Assembly: GCA_019635635.1 (NCBI GenBank)
Contig: JAHBZB010000001.1
Location: 310,001 to 374,000 of the forward strand
Origin: Xanthobacteraceae bacterium
Lineage (GTDB): Bacteria > Pseudomonadota > Alphaproteobacteria > Rhizobiales > Xanthobacteraceae
Reading direction: 5' to 3'
Length of the DNA: 64,000 bases
In this document: positions 10,187 through 20,151 of the stretch, piece after piece
How the letters are laid out: every line of letters starts with the position of its first letter
Position numbering within the stretch: position 1 is the stretch's first letter
Program-made: the position numbers and the translations under genes
The notes under the pieces: model-generated
What the model was told of the DNA's origin: nothing
The model's input: the letters and a program-made list of their open reading frames with translations, nothing else
The model's database searches: none

Positions 10187-10216
10187 AAAAAGCCCGGCCT
10201 TGTGCCGGGCTTTTTT
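10187..10216. terminator. Rho-independent terminator, bidirectional
   Basis: The stem GCCCGGC (10192-10198) pairs with GCCGGGC (10204-10210) around a 5-nt loop. It is flanked by A-run 10187-10191 and T-run 10211-10216, so it can terminate the pim operon on plus and the SDR gene on minus. Confidence 0.88.
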
Positions 10217-10235
10217 AGTTTGTGACGCGTGCCGG

Positions 10236-11003
10236 CTAAGGCGCGATCGTGACCCCGCCATCGACCACGATCACCTCGCCGGTGATATAACTCGCCGCTG
10301 GCGACGCGAGAAACGCCGCGACCCCGCCGATCTCATGCGGCTCTCCGAGGCGGCGCAGCGGCGTCTTGTTCTCGCGGTCCTTGCGAAGCTGCTCGTTTTC
10401 CCAGAGCGCTTTCGCGAAATCGGTCTTGATCAGACCCGGCGCGATACAGTTCACACGGACGTTCTTGTGGCCCCACTCCTGTGCGTAATTGCGCGCAAGC
10501 GCGAAGTCGGCGGCTTTCGAAATTCCATAAGTGCCGATCATCGGGGAAGCGCGCAGCCCACCGATCGACGAGACAATGATGATCGAGCCGCCGCCCTGTT
10601 TGACCATATCGGGGATCGCGAGATTGCAGAGCCAGACATTACTTTTCACGTTCGAGCCCATGATCTTGTCGAAGGCTTCGTCGGAAATTTCGCTCATCGG
10701 ACCATAAGCCGGATTCACCGCCGCGTTGCAGACCAGGATATCGATACGGCCGTATTTATCCTTGGTGCCTTTGATCAGTGCTTCGACTTCGCTCCTGCGC
10801 GAGATGTTGCAGGGGATGACACTCGCCTCCCCACCGTCCGCGCGGATCACCTTCGCTACTTCCTCGCAGGCATCCGCCTTGCGGGATGAGACGACGACCT
10901 TCGCACCGAGACCCGCCATGGTTTCGGCAATCGAGCGGCCGATGCCGCGGCTCGAGCCGGTGATCAGCGCGACCTTTCCCGAAATATCGAATGGCGATTT
11001 CAT
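10236..11003 (-). CDS. SDR family NAD(P)-dependent oxidoreductase (FabG-like)
   Basis: This is a classical short-chain dehydrogenase/reductase of 255 residues. It has the cofactor motif TGSSRGIGRSI near residues 16-26, the NAG-like CNAAV, the catalytic Ser in IVSSIGG and the YxxxK pair in YGISKAA, with the usual C-terminal GEVIVVDGG. It probably oxidises or reduces a hydroxy/keto group, perhaps on a CoA ester given the neighbours, but SDR substrates are not predictable from sequence. It is convergent with the pim operon across a shared terminator and divergent from the antiporter gene. Confidence 0.9.
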   Translation of the reverse strand: MKSPFDISGKVALITGSSRGIGRSIAETMAGLGAKVVVSSRKADACEEVAKVIRADGGEASVIPCNISRRSEVEALIKGTKDKYGRIDILVCNAAVNPAYGPMSEISDEAFDKIMGSNVKSNVWLCNLAIPDMVKQGGGSIIIVSSIGGLRASPMIGTYGISKAADFALARNYAQEWGHKNVRVNCIAPGLIKTDFAKALWENEQLRKDRENKTPLRRLGEPHEIGGVAAFLASPAASYITGEVIVVDGGVTIAP

Positions 11004-11152
11004 TCCTTTTCCTCCGATTACGCGCGATTGAACAAGGTTTGAAGCGGCTCTCCAAGTAAAATGACAGCGTGCCGCAAGGCGGAAGGTTGTGATGCTGCAA
11101 AGCGGCGGCTAGTCTAAAGCAAAACAAAAGCGCCTTCGGGGGAGAAATCGGG

Positions 11153-12571
11153 ATGCGCGTTACGCTTCGGAAAATCTGTACGGCGGCGCTCTCGGTTCTA
11201 TTTCTCGCGGCAAGCGCACCACAGGCTTTTGCCGCGGATATGAACGGCGCGACGCTGGGCCTCGCCTGGGCGCTTCCCTTTGCAGGAATTCTGCTTTCGA
11301 TCGCGCTGTTTCCCTTGCTCGCGCCGCATTTCTGGGAACATCACTTCGGGAAAATCTCGGCGCTATGGGCGGTACTTGTTATCGTTCCGATCGCGCTCGT
11401 ATTCGGCGCGACACCGGCGGTGCATGTGCTCGCGCATACCGCTTTTCTCGAATACATCCCTTTCATTCTTCTCCTGCTCGCGCTTTTCACAGTCGCCGGC
11501 GGCGTGGTCGTTTCCGGCAACCTGCACGGCTCGCCGGGCACGAATACGGTCTTGCTCGCTATCGGCACCGTGCTTGCCAGCATCATCGGTACCACCGGCG
11601 CCTCGATGGTCATGATCCGGCCGATGATCCGCGCGAACGACGACCGCAAGCACAACGTACATGTATTCGTATTCTTTATTTTTCTCGTCTCGAATATCGG
11701 CGGCTCGCTCACGCCGCTCGGTGACCCGCCGCTGTTCCTCGGCTTCCTGCGCGGAGTCGATTTCTTCTGGACGACGACGCATCTGTTTCCGGAGACGCTA
11801 TTCTGCGCGGGCGCGCTGCTTGCCGCATTCTTCGCGCTCGATTCGATCATCTACAAGCGCGAAGGGCACTTGAAGAAGGATCCTACGCCCGATAAGCCGG
11901 TGCGGGTTCGCGGCGGCATCAATTTTATCCTGATCGTCGTGATCATCGCGGCAATTCTTCTGAGTGCGAAGCTCAAGCTCGGTTCGTTCACGCTGCTCGG
12001 CACCGAAATTCTAATCCAGAATCTTTTACGCGACGTCACAATGATCGTGGTCACGCTGGTTTCGCTGTGGCTAACGCCGAAGGCGAGCCATAAAGCAAAC
12101 GGCTTTTCCTGGGGGCCGATCCAGGAAGTCGCGAAACTCTTTGCCGGAATTTTCGTGACCATCATTCCGGTGCTTGCGATGCTGCAGGCGGGGAAGAACG
12201 GCGCGTTTGCACCGCTGGTGGCCCTCGTCACCAATCCGGACGGCAGCGCCAATAACGTCGCTTATTTCTGGCTGACGGGCGGCCTTTCATCGTTTCTCGA
12301 TAACGCGCCGACCTATCTCGTGTTCTTCGAGCTCGCGGGCGGCGATCCGAAACAGTTGATGGCGAGCGGTGCATTGACGCTTGCTGCGATCTCGGCGGGC
12401 GCGGTGTTCATGGGCGCGAACAGCTATATCGGCAACGCGCCGAACTTCATGGTCTATGCGATCGCGCGCAACGGCGGCGTGAAGATGCCGAGCTTCTTCG
12501 GCTACATGCTCTGGTCCGGCCTGATTCTGGTGCCGCTGTTCATCGTCGCGACGTTCCTGTTCTTCGTCTGA
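11153..12571 (+). CDS. NhaD/ArsB-superfamily sodium:proton antiporter-like membrane protein
   Basis: The 472-residue polytopic membrane protein has an N-terminal signal-like segment (residues 1-27, ending APQAFA) and about a dozen hydrophobic helices. Segments GTTGASMVMIRPMIRAN and NIGGSLTPLGDPPLFLGF match the ion-transporter superfamily that includes NhaD Na+/H+ antiporters and citrate transporters. I infer cation/proton exchange or organic-anion transport in the inner membrane. GGGGGAGAAA precedes the start. It is a single gene, convergent with the carboxyltransferase 14 bp away, and its link to the catabolic operons is unknown. Confidence 0.8.
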   Translation: MRVTLRKICTAALSVLFLAASAPQAFAADMNGATLGLAWALPFAGILLSIALFPLLAPHFWEHHFGKISALWAVLVIVPIALVFGATPAVHVLAHTAFLEYIPFILLLLALFTVAGGVVVSGNLHGSPGTNTVLLAIGTVLASIIGTTGASMVMIRPMIRANDDRKHNVHVFVFFIFLVSNIGGSLTPLGDPPLFLGFLRGVDFFWTTTHLFPETLFCAGALLAAFFALDSIIYKREGHLKKDPTPDKPVRVRGGINFILIVVIIAAILLSAKLKLGSFTLLGTEILIQNLLRDVTMIVVTLVSLWLTPKASHKANGFSWGPIQEVAKLFAGIFVTIIPVLAMLQAGKNGAFAPLVALVTNPDGSANNVAYFWLTGGLSSFLDNAPTYLVFFELAGGDPKQLMASGALTLAAISAGAVFMGANSYIGNAPNFMVYAIARNGGVKMPSFFGYMLWSGLILVPLFIVATFLFFV

Positions 12572-12585
12572 TCAGGAACGCATGA

Positions 12586-14133
12586 TCAAGGGCGCATGGG
12601 CGCGGCGCGCGGGCCGGGCTTTCGCAGTTTCGCGGTGAGATTCGCAAATTCGCAGAGCAAAGGCCGCGTGTCGCGCGGGTCGATGATCTCTTCGGCCATG
12701 AAGGTCTCGGCGGTACGAAACGGCGAGCGATAGCGATTGAGGCGCTCCTCGATTTCGGTGAGCAGCGCTTTCGGATCGGACGAGGCTTCGAGTTCAGCAC
12801 GATAGGCGGCCTCGATGCCGCCTTCGATCGGCAGCGAGCCCCAGTCACCCGACGGCCAGGCGTAGCGGTAATGCAGGCGCGTGTGATTCATGTGGCCGGC
12901 GCCTGCGACACCGAAACTTTTCCGTACCATGATCGAGCATTGCGGCACTTCGCTCTGGTACATCGCAGCAAGCGCTTTGGCACCGAAGCGGATGGTGCCT
13001 GCCTTCTCGGCGTCGGGGCCGATGATAAAGCCCGGCACATCGACGAAATTCACGATCGGCAGATGGAAAGTGTTGGCAAGATCGATGAAGCGCTCCGCTT
13101 TCTGCGCGGCGGCCGCGGTCCAGGCGCCGCCATAGAAGAATGGATCGCTTGCAAGTACGGCGACCGGCCAGCCGTCGAGCCGTGCGAGCGCGGTGATGCA
13201 CGGGCCGCCAAACTTGCGGCCCATCTCGAACAGCGAATCCTTGTCCATGACCGCATTCAGGATTTTCCGCATGTCGTAAACCTTGCGGCGGTCGCGCGGC
13301 ACGGCGGAAAGCAGCGATTCGTCGCGGCGTTCCGGATCGTCCGGCGGTGCGCGGCGTTCGGCGAGTTCGTCGACTGACGGCGGCAGATAAGAAAGAAATT
13401 TCCGTGCGCGCGCGAAAGCTTCGTCTTCGCTAGCGACCACATCGTCGACCGCACCGGCTTTGGCGTGAATCTCCGCGCCGCCGAGTTCTTCCTTGGTCAT
13501 GGTCACGCCGGTGCGGGCGACCACCGGCGGGCCGGCGATGAACATCTGCGAAATGCCCTGCACCATCACCGAGTAATGGCTCGAGACGAGCCGCGCCGCC
13601 CCCAGCCCCGCAACCGAACCAAGGCCCAGCGACACCACCGGCACGGTGCCGAGATTTTTCACGACCCAGTCCCAGCCGGGATTGTGCGCGAGATACGTGT
13701 AGCCGAGCACTTCGATGGTCTTCACCGAACCGCCGCCGCCGGTGCCGTCGATGAGACGCACGATCGGCAGGCGCAGCTCGTTCGCCATCTGCTCGGCATG
13801 AACCTGCTTCTGCATGATCGCGGCGTCGCCGGCGCCGCCGCGCACGGTGAAATCGTCGCCGCCGACCACGACCGCACGCGCATCGATCTTGCCGCGGCCG
13901 AGCACGAAATTCGCCGGCTGAAAGTCGATCATCTTGCCGTTCGCGTCGTATTTTCCCTTGCCCGCGATCGCGCCGACTTCGTGAAACGTATCTTTATCCA
14001 AGAGCCGTTCGATACGCTCGCGCACCGTGAGCTTGCCGGCGTCGCGATGGCGCTTCACTTTTTCCTCGCCGCCCATTTTCTTCGCGAGTTCTTCGCGGCG
14101 GCGGAGTTCTTCGAGTTCTTTTTCCCAGCTCAT
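12586..14133 (-). CDS. Acyl-CoA carboxylase, carboxyltransferase (beta) subunit
   Basis: This 515-residue biotin-dependent carboxyltransferase is of the propionyl-/methylcrotonyl-CoA carboxylase beta type. Both crotonase-fold halves are present: the N-half has DGTGGGGSVKTIE and GLGSVAGLGAARLVSSH, and the C-half has FVDVPGFIIGPDAEKAG and CSIMVRKSFGVAGAGH. It would transfer CO2 from biotin to an acyl-CoA. It is divergent from a free-standing 75-residue biotin carrier. No biotin carboxylase subunit lies within the window, so the complex must be completed from elsewhere. The substrate is not identifiable. Confidence 0.9.
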   Translation of the reverse strand: MSWEKELEELRRREELAKKMGGEEKVKRHRDAGKLTVRERIERLLDKDTFHEVGAIAGKGKYDANGKMIDFQPANFVLGRGKIDARAVVVGGDDFTVRGGAGDAAIMQKQVHAEQMANELRLPIVRLIDGTGGGGSVKTIEVLGYTYLAHNPGWDWVVKNLGTVPVVSLGLGSVAGLGAARLVSSHYSVMVQGISQMFIAGPPVVARTGVTMTKEELGGAEIHAKAGAVDDVVASEDEAFARARKFLSYLPPSVDELAERRAPPDDPERRDESLLSAVPRDRRKVYDMRKILNAVMDKDSLFEMGRKFGGPCITALARLDGWPVAVLASDPFFYGGAWTAAAAQKAERFIDLANTFHLPIVNFVDVPGFIIGPDAEKAGTIRFGAKALAAMYQSEVPQCSIMVRKSFGVAGAGHMNHTRLHYRYAWPSGDWGSLPIEGGIEAAYRAELEASSDPKALLTEIEERLNRYRSPFRTAETFMAEEIIDPRDTRPLLCEFANLTAKLRKPGPRAAPMRP

Positions 14134-14215
14134 GCGAATACCCGTGACGCGGCTTGACAGAAGAAGGCGGCAGCAAGAATGCTGCGGCCCGCAGACTACT
14201 CATCCGTCACGGGAA

Positions 14216-14443
14216 ATGAAAATGGCCGAGTTCGAGGTGCGTTCCGAAATCGCGGGCATCGTGCGGAAGATCGAAGTCGCGGCCGGCGGCACGGTTGCGC
14301 CGGACGGCGAATTAATCATCCTCGAATCCATGAAGATGGAAATTCCCGTACTCGTTCCGCAGGGCGGCAAAGTGAAGTCGCTGCTGGTCGAGGAAGGCGC
14401 GGTCGTCGAGGAAGGGCAAAAGCTCGCGGTCCTCGAGCGTTAG
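14216..14443 (+). CDS. Biotin carboxyl carrier protein, minimal single-domain form
   Basis: The 75-residue protein is essentially only a biotinyl domain with the biotinylation motif ESMKMEIPV near its centre. The start may be ATG 14216 or, better spaced from GGGAA, ATG 14222. It is divergent from the acyl-CoA carboxylase beta subunit, and the pair probably works together. Its stop overlaps the stop of the convergent fadE-type gene by 4 bp. Free-standing carriers of this size occur with acyl-CoA and geranyl/propionyl-type carboxylases; most alphaproteobacterial propionyl-CoA carboxylases instead fuse the carrier to the biotin carboxylase. Confidence 0.88.
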   Translation: MKMAEFEVRSEIAGIVRKIEVAAGGTVAPDGELIILESMKMEIPVLVPQGGKVKSLLVEEGAVVEEGQKLAVLER

Positions 14444-16692
14444 CCCGCCGCGCGCCGCGGCTCGAATTCGCGCCGCGATTTTTCCTTCGACAGGCCGGAA
14501 AGCTCGCGCGCGTCGAAGTCGTCGACCTCGACGACCTTCGCAACCGCCGCGTCGGCTTCCTCCACGAGGCGCGCCTCGGCATCGCTGACGAGGCCGCTTT
14601 CTTTCGCGGCCTTCAGATCAACGCGCCGGTCCTTGAGCCTGCGCAACACGTCCTCGACGGCGATGACCTTCCTGAAAGCGTCCTCCAGCAGCCAGACGCC
14701 GTCGCCTTCGCGGCCAGCATAAAGTCCCGAAGTCAGCCGCTCGCGCGCCGTGGACGGCGACGAGATCAGTTCGGCGCAGGCTTGCGTAAGACGATCCGGC
14801 GGCTCGCGGCGCGAGCCGAGCGGCAGCATCAGCCAAAGCAACGTCGCCGCAAAACGGCTCGGCATATTCGCGAACACGCCATCGAAGGCGCGGTTGATGC
14901 GCGCGATGCCATCGGCCATGCACCAGTCGACGAGCGGCAGATCGTCGTTCTGCCTGCCCTCTTCTTCCCAGCGTTTCAACACTGCGGATAGGAGATAAAG
15001 CTCCGAAAGAATGTCGCCGAGACGCGCGGAAATATTTTCCTTGCGCTTTAGCGCGCCGCCCATCGTGAGCAACGCCATGTCGGAGGTCAGCGCGAAGGCC
15101 GCTGCGTAGCGCGAAAGCTGCCGGTAATGCCTCGATACAGCGCCTGCGTCGGGGGCCGGCGCGAAGATACCGCCCGTCCAGCTCCGCCATTTCGCACGGA
15201 ACGCGGTCGCGAAGGTATGGCCGACATGCTTCCAGAACGCGCGGTCGAACGCATCGAGCGACTGCGCTTCATCCTCGATCTGCAATGCCTCCATCTCGGA
15301 AAGCAGATGCGGATGGCAACGGATCGAACCCTGCCCGAAAATAATGAGATTGCGCGTGAGCGCATTCGCACCCTCGACCGTGATGCCGACGGGTGCAGCA
15401 CGATAAGCGTTGCCGAGATAATTCAGCGGGCCGTCCATGATCGCCTTGCCGCCATGCACGTCCATCGCGTCGATGATCGCAGCGCGCATGCGGTCGGTCG
15501 CGTGATATTTCAGGATCGCGGAAGAAACAGCAAGCTTGCGGCCCTGATCGAGCGCGGCGCAGGTGAAATGCCGCGCGGCGTCCAGCAAATATGCGGTGGC
15601 GGCGATACGGCCGAGCATCTGCTGCACGCCTTCGAATTTTCCGACCGGCAAGCCGAACTGCACGCGCACCCGCGCATAAGCGCCGGTCGTGCGCGCGGCC
15701 ATCGCGGCACCGGCGGCGGAAAGAGAAGGCAGCGAAATGCCGCGCCCCGCGGCGAGAGCCGCCATCAGCATGCGCCAGCCCTGGCCTGCCTGCTTTTCCC
15801 CACCGATGATGAAGTCCAGCGGAATGAAAACGTCTTTGCCTTCGGTCGGACCGTTCTGAAAAAACTGAAACGCCGGGAGATGACGGCGACCGGTCGTGAC
15901 GCCTGGCAGCCCGGTCGGAATCAGCGCAACGGTGATTCCGATGTCTTCTTTTTCGCCGAGCAAGCCGTCCGGATCGTAGAGCTTGAAAGCAAGCCCGAGC
16001 ACGGTCGCGACCGGGCAAAGGGTAATGTAGCGCTTCCTCCAGTTCAGTCGGATGCCGAGCACTTCCTTGCCATCGAATTTCCCACGGCAGACGACGCCGG
16101 TATCGGTCATCGCGGCAGCGTCGGAGCCGGCCTGCGCGCTCGTCAAACCGAAGCAGGGAATTTCTTCGCCGGAAGCCAGCCGCGGCAGCCAATGGTCGCG
16201 CTGCGCGTCGGTGCCGAACTGCATCAGGAGTTCGCCGGGACCGAGCGAGTTCGGCACCATCACCGTCACGGCGCCGGTGTTCGAGCGCGACGAGAGCGTG
16301 CGGATCACTTCCGAATGCGCGAAGGCGGAAAAGCCGAGGCCGCCGTATTTCTTCGGAATGATCATGCCGAAGAATTTCTTCTCGCGCATGAAACGCCAGA
16401 CTTCCGGCGGAAGATCGCCCTCTTCCCACGAGATTTTCCACTCGTCGAGCATCCCGCAAAGCTCGCGTACCGGCCCTTCGAGAAAGGCCTGTTCTTCCGG
16501 CGAAAGTTTCGCAGGCGGCGCCTGCATCAGCACGCGCCAGTCCGGATTGCCGGAAAACAGTTCGGCATCCCACCAGACGTCGCCGGCCTCGATGGCGGCG
16601 CGCTCCGTCTCCGACATTTTCGGAAGTGCTCGCTTGGCCCAGCGATGAATCGGTCTGGTGAGATAATCGCGACGAACGCTGCGTAAAGACAT
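14440..16692 (-). CDS. fadE: FadE-type long acyl-CoA dehydrogenase
   Basis: A protein of about 750 residues, far longer than the ~380-400 of ordinary acyl-CoA dehydrogenases, matches the FadE architecture: an acyl-CoA dehydrogenase core in the first ~480 residues (TSAQAGSDAAAMTDTG, MDVHGGKAIMDGP) plus a C-terminal extension of the DUF1974 type. It performs the first step of fatty-acid beta-oxidation. I chose ATG 16692, which has GAGAGGG upstream; a longer frame would need a TTG at 16719. It may supply acyl-CoA carboxylase substrates to its neighbours, but no operon link is visible. E. coli FadE is 814 residues, so this is a slightly short member. Confidence 0.85.
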   Translation of the reverse strand: MSLRSVRRDYLTRPIHRWAKRALPKMSETERAAIEAGDVWWDAELFSGNPDWRVLMQAPPAKLSPEEQAFLEGPVRELCGMLDEWKISWEEGDLPPEVWRFMREKKFFGMIIPKKYGGLGFSAFAHSEVIRTLSSRSNTGAVTVMVPNSLGPGELLMQFGTDAQRDHWLPRLASGEEIPCFGLTSAQAGSDAAAMTDTGVVCRGKFDGKEVLGIRLNWRKRYITLCPVATVLGLAFKLYDPDGLLGEKEDIGITVALIPTGLPGVTTGRRHLPAFQFFQNGPTEGKDVFIPLDFIIGGEKQAGQGWRMLMAALAAGRGISLPSLSAAGAAMAARTTGAYARVRVQFGLPVGKFEGVQQMLGRIAATAYLLDAARHFTCAALDQGRKLAVSSAILKYHATDRMRAAIIDAMDVHGGKAIMDGPLNYLGNAYRAAPVGITVEGANALTRNLIIFGQGSIRCHPHLLSEMEALQIEDEAQSLDAFDRAFWKHVGHTFATAFRAKWRSWTGGIFAPAPDAGAVSRHYRQLSRYAAAFALTSDMALLTMGGALKRKENISARLGDILSELYLLSAVLKRWEEEGRQNDDLPLVDWCMADGIARINRAFDGVFANMPSRFAATLLWLMLPLGSRREPPDRLTQACAELISSPSTARERLTSGLYAGREGDGVWLLEDAFRKVIAVEDVLRRLKDRRVDLKAAKESGLVSDAEARLVEEADAAVAKVVEVDDFDARELSGLSKEKSRREFEPRRAAG

Positions 16693-16768
16693 GAGACGGC
16701 CCTCTCGTTGAGCCTTCAACCGCTTTGCGAGTTCGGAAGTTCCACCCGTGGCGCGCGCGGGTCAATAT

Positions 16769-17478
<710 letters not shown>

Positions 17479-17482
<4 letters not shown>

Positions 17483-18198
17483 AGCGCTTCCTCCCCGAGA
17501 TAACATTCAAGCACTTTTGGATCCTTCGCGATTTCGTCGGGCGTGCCGCGCGAAATCAGCTCGCCGTGATGGAGCACGATCACGTTGCCGGAAAGCGCCA
17601 TCACCGCGCGCATGACGTGCTCGATCAGGAGGATCGTCAGTCCGCGCTTGTTCAGGTCGAGCAGCACGCTCACGATCTGGTCGACTTCGGTCGGGCGAAG
17701 CCCCGCCATGACTTCGTCGAGTAGAAGCAGCTTCGGCTGGGTCGCGAGCGCGCGCGCAACTTCGAGCCGCTTGCGGTCGGGCAAAGTCAGCGTGGAAGCG
17801 GGCTGCAAGCGCTTCGGCGCAAGGCCGAGGATCTCAAGTACTTCGTCGGCCTTGCGGCGCGCCTCGATGATCGAGGACGCCGAGTTCAGCGCGCCGACAA
17901 CCACGTTGTCGAGCACGCTCAGACCCGCGAAGGGCTTCACAATCTGGAAAGTGCGGCCGATTCCGGCCTTACAGATTTCGTCCGGGCGGCGGCCGTCAAT
18001 GCGCGCGCCGTTCAGCGTGATCGAGCCGGTGTCCGGTTGATAGACGCCGGCGATCAAATTGAAGCAGGTGGTCTTGCCTGCGCCGTTGGGGCCGATCAGC
18101 GCGACGATCTTTCCTTCCGGCACGTCGAAAGTGACGTTCTGCACGGCTTTCAAGCCGCTGAAGCTTTTCGAGATGCCGGAAACTTCGAGGAGCGCCAT
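17479..18198 (-). CDS. livG: Branched-chain-type ABC transporter ATPase (LivG-like)
   Basis: This 239-residue ABC ATPase has Walker A GPNGAGKTT, the LivG segment GRTFQIVKPF and Walker B LLLLDEVMAGL. The signature loop is unusual: LTLPDRKRLEVARALA replaces the standard LSGGQ-type sequence, a variation seen in many LivG proteins. ATG 18198 follows GAGGGAAGC and lies 2 bp after the livM stop, so the longer upstream frame is not needed. It forms the ATPase pair with LivF. Confidence 0.92.
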
Positions 18199-18200
18199 CG

Positions 18201-19208
18201 TCAGCTTCCCTCGTTGCCGCGATCGAGGCCGAGCTTCTTTTTCAGCGACGGCCACACGCCTTCCGGCAGGAACATCACGACGCCGAGCAGGCACAGCCCG
18301 TAGAACACCTGCTTGACGCCCGGCAGGTCGATGCCGAGGCGCAGCATGACTTCGCGCAAGCCTTCCGCGAGGCCGGTAAGCAGGAACGCGCCGACGATGG
18401 GGCCGAACAGCGTGCCGATGCCGCCGATGATCGGCCCGAGAATGATCTCGATCGAGCGCGAAATGTGGAAGACCTGCTCAGGAAACAGGTTGTTGTAGAA
18501 GAACGCGAAGATCACGCCGCCGAGCGAGGTCATCGCAGCAGAAAGCACCACCGCGTACATCTTATAGCGGAAGACATTGATGCCGAGCGCTTCGGCCGCT
18601 TCCGGGCTTTCGCGGATCGCGAGCCAGTAATAGCCGGCGCGGCTTCGGAGCAGCAGATGACAGATGATGAACGCAATCACCGTCATCGCAAACACGATGT
18701 AATAGAACATACGCTGGCTGCCGCGCAGATTTAAGAGATCGTTCTGTGTGTAATTGGCGACCGGCAGGAAATAGCCGGCAGCGCCGCCGACCCAACTGAA
18801 ATGGTCGAAGCCGATGCGCGCGAATTCTGCGAAGGCGATGGTCAGAATCGCGAAGTAGACGCCGGAAACGCCGAAGCGGAAGGCAAGAAATCCGATCACA
18901 GCGCCGACCGCACCTGCAATGATCATCGCGGGCACGAGCCCGATCCAGGGGCTTACGCCGAATTTCACGTACAGCGCCGCGGTGACGTAGGCGCCGAGCC
19001 CGATATAAAGCGCGTGGCCGAGCGAGAGCTGGCCCGCGAAACCCATCATGATGTTCCAGCACTGGCCGGCATAGGCAAAATAAAGAATCGTGATCAGGAC
19101 TACGAGCAGATAGTCGTTGACGAATAAGGGCGCTGCGGCCAGCACGGCGAAGAACAGCGCAAGCAGGATGAGCGCGCGGCCGGAAACGCCGTCGAACAGA
19201 AGTTTCAT
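18201..19208 (-). CDS. livM: Branched-chain-type ABC transporter permease (LivM-like)
   Basis: This 335-residue inner-membrane permease has about ten hydrophobic segments. LivM features include GQLSLGHALYIGLGAYV and the coupling region around WLAIRESPEAAEALGIN. The ATG at 19208 overlaps the livH stop as ATGA; a longer frame upstream belongs to the antisense/other-frame shadow of livH. It pairs with LivH to form the translocation channel. Confidence 0.92.
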   Translation of the reverse strand: MKLLFDGVSGRALILLALFFAVLAAAPLFVNDYLLVVLITILYFAYAGQCWNIMMGFAGQLSLGHALYIGLGAYVTAALYVKFGVSPWIGLVPAMIIAGAVGAVIGFLAFRFGVSGVYFAILTIAFAEFARIGFDHFSWVGGAAGYFLPVANYTQNDLLNLRGSQRMFYYIVFAMTVIAFIICHLLLRSRAGYYWLAIRESPEAAEALGINVFRYKMYAVVLSAAMTSLGGVIFAFFYNNLFPEQVFHISRSIEIILGPIIGGIGTLFGPIVGAFLLTGLAEGLREVMLRLGIDLPGVKQVFYGLCLLGVVMFLPEGVWPSLKKKLGLDRGNEGS

Positions 19209-20077
19209 GCCGCTTTCCGCCCCATGATGCCCTGCGGACGGAACAGGAGAATGAGCACGAGAATGGCGAAGGAGAACATCGACTTCGCCGAGGGCGTGAA
19301 GAAGAATCCGCCGAGCGCTTCGGTGAGCCCGATCAGGACGCCACCGATAATGGCGCCCGGCATCGAGCCGAGGCCGCCGGTAATCACGATGACGAAGGCC
19401 AAGAGCGTATAAGCGGGTCCGATCGCCGGAGTCACGTCTGTGACGATCATCAGCATGGTGCCCGCGGCGCCGACGCAAGCAGCACCAATGCCGAAGGTGA
19501 GCGCGTAAAGCCGCTTCACGTTCAGGCCAACGACAAGCGCACCATTATAATTGTCGGCGCAGGCGCGGATAGCCTTGCCGGTAAGCGTGAGCCGGAAGAA
19601 CGCGAACAGAAGCACGGCGACGATCAATGCCGCGATCGCGGCGTAGACCTTGCCCGCGTCGATGATAATGCCGCCGACATCGAAGCTGTCGAACGAATAA
19701 GAGGTCGTGACACCCTGCGAGTCGGGGCCGAAAATCAAAAGCAGCGCGTTCACGATCACTAGCGCCACTGCGACCAGCAGCATGAACTGGCTGTGTTCGG
19801 GACGGTTGATGAAGGGATTGATGATCGCGCGCTGCATCAAATAGCCGAGCGCAAACAGCACCGCGGAAATCGGCACCAGCATGATCAGCGGGTCCAACCC
19901 GAGCGCGTTGAAGGCGACGATCACGAGATACATCGCGATCGTCATCATCTCGCCGTGGGCGAAATTGACGACGCGCACGACGCCGAAAATCACGGAGAGG
20001 CCGAGCGCCATCAGGCCGTAGATCAGGCCCGTCAACACGCCGCTGATTGCGATTTTCAGAATGACGTCGGTCGTCAC
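19205..20077 (-). CDS. livH: Branched-chain-type ABC transporter permease (LivH-like)
   Basis: This 290-residue polytopic permease uses a GTG start with AAGGGTT upstream. The conserved LivH stretches GVVRVVNFAHGEMMTIAMY and VITGGLGSMPGAIIGGVLIG are present. It is the first membrane gene after the binding protein, separated from it by a strong stem-loop at 20098-20123. Confidence 0.92.
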   Translation of the reverse strand: MTTDVILKIAISGVLTGLIYGLMALGLSVIFGVVRVVNFAHGEMMTIAMYLVIVAFNALGLDPLIMLVPISAVLFALGYLMQRAIINPFINRPEHSQFMLLVAVALVIVNALLLIFGPDSQGVTTSYSFDSFDVGGIIIDAGKVYAAIAALIVAVLLFAFFRLTLTGKAIRACADNYNGALVVGLNVKRLYALTFGIGAACVGAAGTMLMIVTDVTPAIGPAYTLLAFVIVITGGLGSMPGAIIGGVLIGLTEALGGFFFTPSAKSMFSFAILVLILLFRPQGIMGRKAA

Positions 20078-20097
20078 GGCTAACCCTTAGCAACATT

Positions 20098-20123
20098 GCT
20101 CCGGCCGCAGTCGCGGCCGGAGC
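20098..20123. promoter_or_regulatory. Stem-loop between binding-protein gene and livH
   Basis: A perfect 11-bp stem GCTCCGGCCGC/GCGGCCGGAGC closes a 4-nt loop. There is no long T-run on the minus strand, so this is more likely a partial terminator or mRNA-stabilising structure that keeps binding-protein expression above permease expression. Confidence 0.7.
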
Positions 20124-20151
20124 GTGTTTCCGGAGAATGGCAAACGCCGAT

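Noticed and set aside
14179-14991. Plus-strand frame running through the biotin carrier region into fadE
   Set aside because: It is in a different frame from the biotin carrier and antisense to fadE; the real carrier ends at 14443.
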